28,796 nucleotides of DNA, taken from the NCBI GenBank assembly GCA_964604675.1, contig CAZSAT010000088.1, forward strand, positions 1 to 28,796, written 5' to 3'. This document shows positions 14,039 to 22,600 of the stretch, piece after piece. Positions within the stretch are counted from its first letter, which is position 1, and every line of letters starts with the position of its first letter. Made by a program: the position numbers and the translations under genes. The notes below the pieces were generated by a model. That model ran no database searches. It was not told the DNA's origin and was given only the letters and a program-made list of their open reading frames with translations. The DNA comes from CAZSAT01 sp964604675 (GTDB lineage: Bacteria; Myxococcota_A; UBA796; CAJQPC01).

Positions 14039-15766
14039 GTGTCAGCCCCCGCCTGGCTGGCCCTCGAGGGGCGCGAGCCCGTTCCCGAGGCCTTGGTCGA
14101 CCGGGTGGCCGGGGCGCTCGGGAGCGCGTCCGTGGTGGCGGCAGCGCTCCCGGCCGGACGGGAGGCGACGCCTCTGCTCGCAGCCATGGCGGCGCAGCTG
14201 GGCGGTGCCGTGCACGCGGTGCGCTGCCAGGGGGCGGAGTCCGCCGAAGACCTGGTGCGGGCGGTCGGCGACGCGCTGGACGTGGTCCCCTTCGGAGACA
14301 CCACGGCCGTGGGCGCGCAGCTGGGCGCCCTGGGCGGCCGCGTGCTGTTGCTGGAGGGGTGCGCGGTGCCGCGCCTGCACGAAGCGCTGGACCCGATCCT
14401 GGCGCGCGCCCCCGAGCTCCGCGTGCTCGCGGTGGGAAGCGACGGTCTCGAGGGCCTGCCGGTCCTGGGTCTGGACCCGGCCCCCTGGAACGCTGGACCC
14501 GACACCGATCTGCCGGCAGGACGCGATGCTCGCGCGCTGGCGTGGCTGCCGGCGGGCACCCGCGAGGCTGCGCCTCGGGGGGTCGACGACTCCCATCGAG
14601 TCGCGGTGCGGGGGCTCTGCGTGCTGCGCGACCCGGTGGCGGCCAGCCTGCGCGGCAACCCGGCCACGGCGGCCGCGACCCTGCAACCCCTCGCGCAGCC
14701 ACTCCTCGAGCTGGCCGTCGGACGCTCGCCTCCGTGGTTGCCCAGGGAGTGCGACGTGCAGCTCTTGCGCCTGCTCTACCGAAGCCTGCCCGACGCGTGG
14801 ACGCGCGCTTGGGCTGCCGCCGCCCTTGCGCGGCTGCTCGCTCGCGTCGGGCAACCCGACCTCGGGCGTTCGGTGCTCGTCGAGGCACGCGGGCTGCCAC
14901 TCGAGGCCGGCGAGCGGGCGCTCATCGAGGCGGCGGACGGCGCGGTGCTCCTCGACAGCGGGCTGGTCCGGGCGGGCACGGAGGCCCTCACCCAGGCGGT
15001 GTCAGGCCTCGTGACCGACCCCACGGTCCGCGCGGTGCTCTCACGCCGGGTGGGCGACCACATGGTGCTTCGTGGGAGCAAGCGCAGCGCGCAGGCCTGC
15101 TACCGGGAGGCGCGCGCGATCTGGCGTCGAAGCGGACAGGACCTCGGCGTTGCGGCCACGCTGCGCGCCGACGGCGACTCCGCCGTGGCGGCGGGCGAGG
15201 TCGTGGGCGCCGAGAGCCTGTACGAGCTCGCGGGCGCCGCCCTGTCGGCGGAACCACGCCCCGGCTTCGAGCTCGCTTCGTTGGAGCTCGGACGCGCGAG
15301 CCTGGCCCTGACGCGGGGCGAGCTCGCCAGCGCCGAGCGCTACCTCGCCGAAGCCGATCTCTCGAGCCACGACGACCCCACGCTGCGCGCCGCCGTCGAG
15401 CGACGTTGGGGCGAGCTGCGGCTGCGCCAGGGACGGCAAGGGCAAGCCGACGAGCACCTGGCGCGCGCCCTCGATCTCTACGAACGGCTGGGGGAGCGGC
15501 TCGCCGCGGCCAGCACCTTGCGGGCGATGGGTGACGCAGCGGCCGCCGCAGGCGCCCCGGAGCTCGCCGCGGAGCGCTACAGCCGCGGCACCGCCCTGAG
15601 TGCCCGTGCCGGCGATCTCGGCGGAGCGCGACGCTGCCTGGAGCACGCGCTCGCGCTGGAGTTCGAGCAAGGCAGCGACGAACGTGCCGAGACCCTGCAG
15701 GCCTTGCTGCGCGAGACCGACGCCTTCTTCGGCGAGCGCACGGCGACGGCCTCGAAGGCCGAGTAG
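14039..15766 (+). CDS. STAND-like protein with degenerate P-loop and C-terminal TPR repeats
   Basis: 575 residues. The N-terminal third follows the shape of the ATPase domain in MalT/LuxR- and SARP-type STAND regulators. RVLLLEGCAVPRLHEALDPI and APELRVLAVGSDGLEGLP (101-140) match their LLVLDNCEH and LRVLATSREPLG stretch. The P-loop site reads ALPAGREAT (36-44) instead of GxxGxGKT, and Walker B lacks its acidic pair. Nucleotide binding is therefore unlikely. Residues about 225-560 are helical repeats with TPR-like spacing (ACYREARAIWRRSGQ, RYLAEADL, EHLARALDLYERLGERL, RYSRGTALSARAGD). No DNA-binding domain or kinase is attached. It is probably a protein-interaction scaffold derived from a STAND regulator. 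The protease gene starts 9 bp downstream, so the two are likely co-transcribed. Confidence 0.75.
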   Translation: MSAPAWLALEGREPVPEALVDRVAGALGSASVVAAALPAGREATPLLAAMAAQLGGAVHAVRCQGAESAEDLVRAVGDALDVVPFGDTTAVGAQLGALGGRVLLLEGCAVPRLHEALDPILARAPELRVLAVGSDGLEGLPVLGLDPAPWNAGPDTDLPAGRDARALAWLPAGTREAAPRGVDDSHRVAVRGLCVLRDPVAASLRGNPATAAATLQPLAQPLLELAVGRSPPWLPRECDVQLLRLLYRSLPDAWTRAWAAAALARLLARVGQPDLGRSVLVEARGLPLEAGERALIEAADGAVLLDSGLVRAGTEALTQAVSGLVTDPTVRAVLSRRVGDHMVLRGSKRSAQACYREARAIWRRSGQDLGVAATLRADGDSAVAAGEVVGAESLYELAGAALSAEPRPGFELASLELGRASLALTRGELASAERYLAEADLSSHDDPTLRAAVERRWGELRLRQGRQGQADEHLARALDLYERLGERLAAASTLRAMGDAAAAAGAPELAAERYSRGTALSARAGDLGGARRCLEHALALEFEQGSDERAETLQALLRETDAFFGERTATASKAE

Positions 15767-15775
15767 CCTGACGCC

Positions 15776-16930
15776 GTGATCTGGCTCTTCCTGCTCGGCG
15801 CGGCGCCGCCGCCCATCGTCGGTGGCGAGGCCGCCGAGCCCGAGGACTGGCCGTCGGTGGCGTCGCTCATCGCGCGGGGTGAGCCCAGTTGCACCGGTGT
15901 GCTGGTCCATCCCCGGGTGGTGCTCAGCGCCGCACACTGCCGCGACAACCAGATCGAGGGCGTGTGGCTCGGCGCCACCGACCTGACGGTGGACACACCC
16001 GGAGAGTGGGCCGAGATCGCGAGCCAGCACGCCTACCCGGACTACAGCTACAGCTACGACGTGCTCGCCCTTGTCCTGGCCGAGGACGCGCAGACCACTC
16101 CCACGCCGCTCGCGCTCGGCTGCGGGGCGGACCTCCTGGTGGACGGCGCGAGCGCGGTGATCGCCGGCTTCGGCGCGGTCGACGCATGGGGCTCGACCTA
16201 TCCGGACGTGCTGATGACCGCCGAGCTCCTGGTGGAGACGGCAGCGTGCGACGACAGGAGCCGTGGCTGCACGGAGGGCGCGATGCCGGACGGCGAGATC
16301 GTCGCCGGCGGCGACGGCGTGGACACCTGCTATGGCGACTCGGGCGGGCCCCTGTTCCTGGCGACCGCCTGGGGCGAGCACCTGCTCGCCGGCCTCGCCT
16401 CCCGCGGCGCCGATCCCTCCGACGTGCCCTGCGGCGACGGCGGCATCTACGTACGCGTGGACGCCGTTCGGAGCTGGGTCGAAGAGACCACCGGGCACGT
16501 GCTGGAGGAGCCGGTCTGCGCGAAGGAGGGGGTGGAGAACGTGGCCCCCTCCCCGACCGTGCCGTCGGTGGAGGTAGAGAGCGGCGGGAGCGTCACCGTC
16601 ACCGTGGACCCCGGCGATCCCGATCCGGACGACGACCACACCTTCGAGGTGCTGGCCCAGCCGGTGTACGGGTCCGCGGAGGTGAGCGCCGAAGGGCAGC
16701 TGACGGTGGCTGCCGACTTCGACTACTACGGGACCGACACGCTCCGGCTGGCGGTGCACGATGCCTGGAGCAGCGGCGAGGTGCAGGTCGACGTGACGGT
16801 CACCTTGCCCGTGCAGCCGGTCGACACGGGCTTCGTGTTCGACGAAGCGCCCGGCGGCTGTGGCTGCGCGGGCGCTGCGGGTGGTTTGTGGCTGCTCGGG
16901 CTGGGCCTGCTGGTGCGCCGGCGGCGTTAG
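15776..16930 (+). CDS. Secreted trypsin-like serine protease with MYXO-CTERM-like anchor
   Basis: 384 residues from GTG. A short hydrophobic leader (MIWLFLLGAA) runs almost directly into IVGG, the mature N-terminus of chymotrypsin-fold proteases, so little or no propeptide is visible. The triad is H54 (LSAAHC), D95 (YDVLALVL) and S189 (GDSGGPL). D183, six before the serine, predicts cleavage after Arg or Lys. Several cysteines suit disulfides. Residues about 255-350 form a cadherin- or Ig-like beta domain (VTVDPGDPDPDDDHTF). The C-terminus has GGCGCAGAAGG, a hydrophobic helix and four arginines, the layout of the MYXO-CTERM surface-sorting signal. The stop overlaps the convergent gene by a few bases. 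Confidence 0.93.
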   Translation: MIWLFLLGAAPPPIVGGEAAEPEDWPSVASLIARGEPSCTGVLVHPRVVLSAAHCRDNQIEGVWLGATDLTVDTPGEWAEIASQHAYPDYSYSYDVLALVLAEDAQTTPTPLALGCGADLLVDGASAVIAGFGAVDAWGSTYPDVLMTAELLVETAACDDRSRGCTEGAMPDGEIVAGGDGVDTCYGDSGGPLFLATAWGEHLLAGLASRGADPSDVPCGDGGIYVRVDAVRSWVEETTGHVLEEPVCAKEGVENVAPSPTVPSVEVESGGSVTVTVDPGDPDPDDDHTFEVLAQPVYGSAEVSAEGQLTVAADFDYYGTDTLRLAVHDAWSSGEVQVDVTVTLPVQPVDTGFVFDEAPGGCGCAGAAGGLWLLGLGLLVRRRR

Positions 16931-17406
16931 CCAGCGAGCGCCATCCCAGCGGCGACCACGAGGCCGAGCACCGTGACGTCCTCGAGGATCGACAGCGCGG
17001 GGTTGGCCGCGCCGCCTGTGCTCACCGTGCTCACGCCACGGGTGGTGGCCTTGAGCGCGTGCACGCCGAGCGCCGCAGCACCGCCGGCCAGGAAGGCGGG
17101 AAGCGCGCTGAGCACCCCGCCGTCGTACTGCATCACCATCACCGCCGTGAGCCCCCCGATGATCGGGCGGATGACCGTCGCCACGGTGTCCTGCACGTGG
17201 TCGATGACCGGGATCTTGTCGGCCACCCACTCGACGAAGCCGAGCGTGAGGAGCACGAGGATGCCAGCGGCCTGCAGGGCGGTCGTCTCATCCGACGGGG
17301 ACTGGGCCATCATCATGCAGCCGACCACAAGCGGTGGCAGGAAGGCGCGCAGGCCGCAGAGGCCAGCCATGACGAGGGCGAGGACGAAGGTGACTCCGAG
17401 CTCCAC
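16927..17406 (-). CDS. DUF4126 family membrane protein
   Basis: 159 residues, mostly hydrophobic with four or five membrane segments (VTFVLALVMAGLCGLRAFLP, AAGILVLLTLGFVEWVADKI, a glycine-rich middle and VTVLGLVVAAGMALAG). The motif GLRAFLPPL followed by EWVADKIPVIDHVQD is typical of DUF4126, an inner-membrane family of unknown function. GTG at 17406 has AGGAG six bases upstream. It is convergent with the protease gene, and their stop codons share bases at 16927-16930. The upstream region runs into the repeat and N gap. Confidence 0.85.
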   Translation of the reverse strand: MELGVTFVLALVMAGLCGLRAFLPPLVVGCMMMAQSPSDETTALQAAGILVLLTLGFVEWVADKIPVIDHVQDTVATVIRPIIGGLTAVMVMQYDGGVLSALPAFLAGGAAALGVHALKATTRGVSTVSTGGAANPALSILEDVTVLGLVVAAGMALAG

Positions 17407-17520
17407 GGTGTGCTCCTGGGGGAAGTTCTGGCGGGGATACGAACGGAAGGCGCACGTATTCGACGCGATCCGCGTTCCCGCGGTCCTGGAAGTTCACGCG
17501 GCGTTGTCGCAAGGCCTCCG

Positions 17521-17585
17521 CTTCAGGGAAGGACATGGTCCGCGTCCCGCCCGCAGGGCCAGGGACGAGGAAGCCTGGCTGCGGC
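17521..17585. repeat. 65-bp direct repeat, left copy
   Basis: Begins CTTCAGGGAAGGACATGGTC and matches 17732-17796 with a single mismatch (C at 17575, G at 17786). It is followed by a further GC-rich stretch containing a CTCCCC/GGGGGG-type imperfect hairpin (about 17592-17610) up to the N gap, which may be part of a longer unit. Confidence 0.9.
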
Positions 17586-17630
17586 CTGGCCACTCCCCTC
17601 GGTGGGGGGTCAGCGCGCCGGAGGCGTGCG

Positions 17631-17730
17631 NNNNNNNNNNNNNNNNNNNNNNNNNNNNNNNNNNNNNNNNNNNNNNNNNNNNNNNNNNNNNNNNNNNNNN
17701 NNNNNNNNNNNNNNNNNNNNNNNNNNNNNN
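17631..17730. other. Assembly gap of exactly 100 Ns
   Basis: The round number marks a scaffold gap of unknown real length. It lies between two near-identical repeat copies, the usual cause of such breaks. More repeat copies may be hidden. Confidence 0.97.
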
Positions 17731-17731
17731 C

Positions 17732-17796
17732 CTTCAGGGAAGGACATGGTCCGCGTCCCGCCCGCAGGGCCAGGGACGAGGAAGCGTGGCTGCGGC
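17732..17796. repeat. 65-bp direct repeat, right copy
   Basis: Matches 17521-17585 with one mismatch. Its last 14 bases (17783-17796) also form the left arm of the hairpin next to the lipoprotein stop codon. Confidence 0.9.
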
Positions 17797-17814
17797 GCGA
17801 GCCGCAGCCACGCT
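17783..17814 (-). terminator. Perfect 14-bp hairpin with GNRA-type loop; likely terminator of the five-gene run
   Basis: Arms AGCGTGGCTGCGGC (17783-17796) and GCCGCAGCCACGCT (17801-17814) pair perfectly around the loop GCGA. Read on the minus strand the stem begins within the stop codon of the last lipoprotein gene (TAG at 17815-17813) and is followed by TTCCTCGT, a poor U-tract. It is placed and strong enough to end the run, but a pure rho-independent terminator would have more U. Confidence 0.6.
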
Positions 17815-19657
17815 AATCCCAGACGACCTCGATCGCCGCCGCCTGCAGGTTCACCCGGACGACCGTGTTGTCGTCCGTCAGCGGCCAGAGCACACCGGTC
17901 TTCTCGTTGAGCTCGTCCCAGCCGCCGCCGGTGGCCCCGGCCAGGTAGTTGTACGCCACAGGCCGCGCGGGGAGCTCGAGCTCCTGATCGATGTCGCCGT
18001 CGCGGTCGAGGTCACCGTTGATCTCGACGACGTTGTCGTACACGGTCCAGCTGTATTGATCGCCGTGGCTGCTCGGGTTCTGACCCGCGAGGATGAGGAA
18101 GCTCAACACGCCTTCGTCGCTGACGTAGCGTTCGTCTTCGTAGGCGAGGTTCGCCTGCTCGCCCGCGCGTTCGCCATCGACCACCCAGGCTCCGGCGGCG
18201 CCATCGAAGGTCGCGGTCCACGCCTCGTCTTCAGCCAGGCCGCCACAGGGATTGACCTGCACCACCTGCCCGGTGGCTTCGCTCTCGGACATCAGTGGGT
18301 TGGAGGCGGGCGACTCGTCGGAGAAGGTGCTGTCGCTGTCGGCCGTGGACGACGGACCACCCAGGTTTACCGCCAGACAACCCGTGGACGCCTCGGCGAG
18401 CACCATCACGCCGTCGAAGGTGGAGATCGCGACGACCTCGTCGCTGGTGCGATCGCCCCAGGTGGTCTCCTCCTGGAGCAACACCTCGCCCATGCTGGGG
18501 GCGAGGCCGGTGACCGGACTCTCGACCCGGATGCCGTCGACGGCCTCGGTGTAGGGGTTCACGTCGAGCCATGCGTCGGCGAGCAGATCGAACACGTCGA
18601 CGCGGTTCTCCCCCGCCACCGCCACGAAGAGGTGCTCGTAGTCACCGTCACCCTGCCAGGCCACGTCGGCCACAGGCCCCTGGACGGCAAGCTCACGCAC
18701 GGCCGAGGCCGAGGGATCGTCCACCTGCAGCACCAGCTCGAACACGCTGGGGTTCCGGGCGTCGGCCACGTAGACCAGATCGCCCGCGGGGTCGCCGCTC
18801 ATGCGCCAGGGCACCGAATCGGCAGGCAGGTCCAGCGCGCCGAGGAGCGCGCCGGTGGCCGGGTCCACGGCGACCAGGCCCGTCTCCGCTGTGTCGAGGT
18901 CGTACACACTCGCGAGCATCACCGCGCCCTCCGGGTGCATCCACAGCGCCTGCACCAGCCCACCGACGTCGTGCTCCACGATGCCTGTGTCGATGCTGAA
19001 CTCGAAGCGGTCGCCCTCGGTCGCCGTGCCCTCGATGACGAACTCGATCTCGGCGTTGTCGGAGGCGTACGGCCGCTGCGCCGAAGCCTGGCCGTACTGC
19101 AGGCCGCTGCGCGTGCCCTCCACCGTCCACACCGAGCCCGTGAAGGTGACCGTCCAGCTCTCCGTGGTGGCGTAGCCTGGGCGCGCCTCGACCAGGGTCA
19201 AGACCGGCGCGTCCCCGCTGCCATCGGCGTCCACGAAGCTGGGCTCGACGGTGACCGTGGCGCCCTGCTCGACCGGCGCGTCACCGTCGACCCCGGTGAC
19301 GTACGGCACCTCGAGCAAGGTACCCGTGAAGGCGTCGGCCACGAACAGCGTGACGACGTCGGACGTGGGTGCGTAGGCGACCACGTCACCGAGGATGCGC
19401 CGCTGACCCGTGGGGATGGGCACGCCGGCGAGGAAGGGCGCGGCCGAGTCGTCGGCGACGACCCAACCATGCTTGAGGTCCAGCGGCCAGATGCGCCCGT
19501 TTCGGGCGTTCGACACGAAGCCGATGGGCTCGTAGAACGGACCGCCCTGGTCCGGGTGCAGCACGGCCGCCCCGGCAGGCCCGTCCATCCGCGCTTCGAG
19601 CACGACCACGTCGTTGCAGCCCGACAGGACCGCGAAGGTCATCAGCAGCGCGCTCAT
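17813..19657 (-). CDS. Beta-propeller lipoprotein carrying two copies of an unrecognised module
   Basis: 614 residues. Signal MSALLMTFAVLSGC ends in a lipobox (Cys14). The body has propeller-like, YVTN-type stretches (DVVTLFVADAFTGTLLEVPY, AVMLASVYDLDTAETGLVAV, DLVYVADARNPSVFEL, HLFVAVAGENRVDVFDL). A module around W168-D223 reads W-T-V-T-F..G..W.V.G..SG.Q, then YASD, EIEFVI and GDRFEF. It recurs near 480-540 as WTATF, WVVDGERAGEQ, YVSDEGVLSFLI and GDQYSW. A related piece occurs in the adjacent lipoprotein. It is last in a five-gene run; its ATG overlaps the previous stop by four bases (ATGA). It is probably an outer-membrane-attached binding or structural protein. I do not recognise a specific family. 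Confidence 0.85.
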   Translation of the reverse strand: MSALLMTFAVLSGCNDVVVLEARMDGPAGAAVLHPDQGGPFYEPIGFVSNARNGRIWPLDLKHGWVVADDSAAPFLAGVPIPTGQRRILGDVVAYAPTSDVVTLFVADAFTGTLLEVPYVTGVDGDAPVEQGATVTVEPSFVDADGSGDAPVLTLVEARPGYATTESWTVTFTGSVWTVEGTRSGLQYGQASAQRPYASDNAEIEFVIEGTATEGDRFEFSIDTGIVEHDVGGLVQALWMHPEGAVMLASVYDLDTAETGLVAVDPATGALLGALDLPADSVPWRMSGDPAGDLVYVADARNPSVFELVLQVDDPSASAVRELAVQGPVADVAWQGDGDYEHLFVAVAGENRVDVFDLLADAWLDVNPYTEAVDGIRVESPVTGLAPSMGEVLLQEETTWGDRTSDEVVAISTFDGVMVLAEASTGCLAVNLGGPSSTADSDSTFSDESPASNPLMSESEATGQVVQVNPCGGLAEDEAWTATFDGAAGAWVVDGERAGEQANLAYEDERYVSDEGVLSFLILAGQNPSSHGDQYSWTVYDNVVEINGDLDRDGDIDQELELPARPVAYNYLAGATGGGWDELNEKTGVLWPLTDDNTVVRVNLQAAAIEVVWD

Positions 19658-22600
19658 CGGTTCGCCACCCTGGCGACGACCTGCAGCCAGGTCGGGCTGT
19701 CCGGGTCGACGTCGACCAGCGAGATGCTGGACTCGGCGAAACCGTCCCCCACATCGCCGGTGTAGTTGGCGACGGCCATCAAGGATCCGTCGGGGGACAC
19801 CGACAGCGCGTGGGGGTTCTCGCCGAGCCCCTCGATCTCGTGCATCAGGCTGCCGTAGTTGCCGAGCCGTTGGTCGTAGACACCCACGGTGTTGGCGTTG
19901 AAGTTGGCGACGAAGAGCCAGTCGAGGTGCTCGACGAGCTGGGAGGGACCGACCGACGCGAGCGTGTCGCTGCCCGCATCGGCCGACCCGGCGTTCGGGG
20001 TGGGCAGGTAGCCGACCACGACGTCGCGGTACACGTCGCTCAGGTCATCGTCCTCCACCACGCTCAGGTCGAGGATCATCACGGACTCGGGGCTGTCGTT
20101 GACCGCGTAGAGCCAGCTGGAGCCCTCTGGCACGAGCATGCCGCGGAAGCCGGTGGCCCCCGAGGTGGTCTCCGCGACCAGCAGCGCCTCCACGCCGAGG
20201 AAGTTGTCGTGGAACGAGCCTTCCGAGTCGTCGCGCACGTCGATGACGTAGATGTAGCTGGCGAGCTTCGACGCGACGTAGAGGAAGCCCCTCGCCGGGT
20301 CCAGGTAGAGGTGGCTCACGCCGATGCCGGTCACGCCGATGCCGTCGACCACCGCCTCGAGCGAGATGGCCTGCTCGTCGCCCTCGTCGCCCTCGAAGGT
20401 CCAGTAGGTCAGCGTGTCGCCCACCGTGGGGTGGCGATGGGCCCGGTAGAGGGTGTCGGCCACTGGCCCGACCGCGAGACCGACGCGCGGCGTCGTGCCG
20501 TCGTCACCGGTGTAGAGCATCTCGAAGCGACCCGCGTCGGTGACCGTGACCACGGGGTGCCGCGCCCCGAGGAGGTCGAAGCTGCCATCGAGCAGCACGA
20601 GCGCCGGCCGGACCTCGTCGGTGACCGGGCTGACGGCCCGTTCCCAGTCGGCCGAGCCGTCCAGGGGGCGCGACGCGTACCCGATCCGGTCGCGCTCGCC
20701 ATCGCTCCCGGCGTACCAGAGGTGCTCGGTGGTGTCGTCGCGCAGCACCCAGGGATCGAAGACGTCGCTGTCGTCGAACTCACCGGGCGCGCCTTCGTCG
20801 AAGGCCCACGGCTTCTCGTCACCTTCCTCGCGGGTCCAGGACAGGCCGTCGGACGACGTGGCCAGGCCGATCCGGCGGCGCTCGCCGTCGCTTCCCGTGT
20901 AGTACAGCGCGAAGCCGTTGTCGGTGGACACGACCGAGCCGGGCACGACCGAGGCCGCATCCCAGGCGTCGCTCAGCCCGAGGACCTCGCCCTGCTTGGA
21001 CCAGCCGTTCACGCCATCGGCCGAGGTGGCCAGGCCGATGGTGGTGCTTCCACCGGAGGAGCCGGCGTAGAGCATCGCGTAGCTTCCGTCGTCGAGCGCG
21101 TAGACCACGGGAGAGAACACTCCGGCTTCGTCGAAGGACCCTTCGTCGCCCGAGAGCAGCACCGTGTCGGCGATGCTCGGGTCGCCGTCGTTCCAGTCGG
21201 CGTAGCCGATGTGGTCGGTCCCCTCGCCGTCGGTGAAGGTCAGGTAGACCCGGCCTTCGTCCACCATCCAGGAGCCCACCGAGACGCCGTTCTGGGCTTC
21301 GGACGGACCGAGCTCTCCGAAGAGGTGCGCGCCAGACGAGAGGCTCAGCTCGTAGCCGTAGCTCGACGCGAGGCTGCTGCCGGCTTGGAGCGACACGCCC
21401 TGCCAGCCGCCTCCGCGAGCCTGGAGCGACCAGGTCCGGCTGGGCTCCGACATCAGCGCGACCTCGGGAGCTTCCCCGCTGGTGAGCGCGCTGTCGAGCG
21501 ACGCCACGATGCCCTGGTCGGTCCAGTCGTAGCCATCCGGCGACGTGGCCAGACCGAGGCCCCACCCGTCCTCGGTGGGCCGCGTGGTCCAGAGGTGGAA
21601 CGCGTCGCCGGTGTAGGCCATCGTGGGCGCCAGCGCGTCGGCGCCGTCGTCCGGCACGAAGAGCGCCTCGGTGCCGGCGGTCCAGGTGACCAGGTCGGGG
21701 CTGGTGGCGTGCCCGACGGTCCAGCTCGCACCGTCCCACGCGCCATAGACCATGCGCCAGACCTCGGCCTGCTCGTCGTAGATCACGAAGGGGTCGGCCG
21801 CGCGGACCGCATCGTGGCTGCCGTTGCCGGCGGCGAGCACCAGGCCGTCGTCCCCCGCACGGTCGTAGCTCACGCCGTCTTCCGACACGGCCAGGCCGAT
21901 GCCACCGGAGGCGGCATCCTGCCCGTCGTAGAACAGGTAGGTGGTGCCGCCGTCCTGAAGCGGCGCGGGACCGCCGAGGAGCTGGTCCCAGGCGTCGGTC
22001 CGCGGGCTCAACAGCGCGGTGTCGTCGAGGGTCCAGTCGCCGAGGTACTCGCCGCTCGTTGCGGCCCAGACCGCCCCGCCCTCGGCGTCGACGAACGCCA
22101 TCCGCGTGCTGGACGCATCCTGGAACAGCTGCGGATCCTCGAGCTCGCCGAGCTCGTCGGAGGCGTCCGGTCCATGGAGCTCCACGCCGAGCGCAGAGGC
22201 GTCCCAGACCCGGTCACCGAAACTGTCGAGCCGGTAGAGACCGGTCTCCGACGGCACCCAGACGCGCCAGGTACCGGCGGCGTAGGTCAGGGTCCACTCG
22301 TCGTCGATCATCGCTTCGGCTTCGAGGATGTCGGTGTCGGCGAGCTGCACCCGCGACCCGCTGCCGTCGCTGTCGACGAAGAAGCCGGCGGTCAGGTAGG
22401 CCGAGTCCACCGCGTCCACGACCTCGACCGGGTCGGCATGGACGTCGACCACGCTCACGGTGTGGGAGGTGAGGTTCGCGACGTAGGCCCAGCCCTGCGC
22501 GGCGTCGTAGACGACCGGATCGGGGTCGCTCATCAGCTGGAGGCGCTCGCCGTCCTCACCGACGATGGCGAAGTCCACGGCCTCCGGATCCGACACGTCG

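Larger units (their letters stand above)
17407..17812. other. Intergenic region with repeats, assembly gap and hairpin; no gene seen
   Basis: This 406-base stretch lies between the start of the DUF4126 gene and the end of the second lipoprotein gene. 17407-17520 should hold the DUF4126 promoter, but no clear box is seen. It then contains a 65-bp direct repeat (two copies), 100 Ns and the arm of a strong hairpin. Open frames through it come from the repeat and the Ns and have no family signature. Confidence 0.8.

Noticed and set aside
17521..17796. CRISPR array
   Set aside because: Only two visible copies of a 65-bp unit, too long for a CRISPR repeat, no spacer pattern and no cas gene.
16973..19765. 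Open frame running through the 100 Ns
   Set aside because: Ns cannot be translated; the rest is antisense to the DUF4126 and lipoprotein genes. Parts of it merely read the 65-bp repeat.
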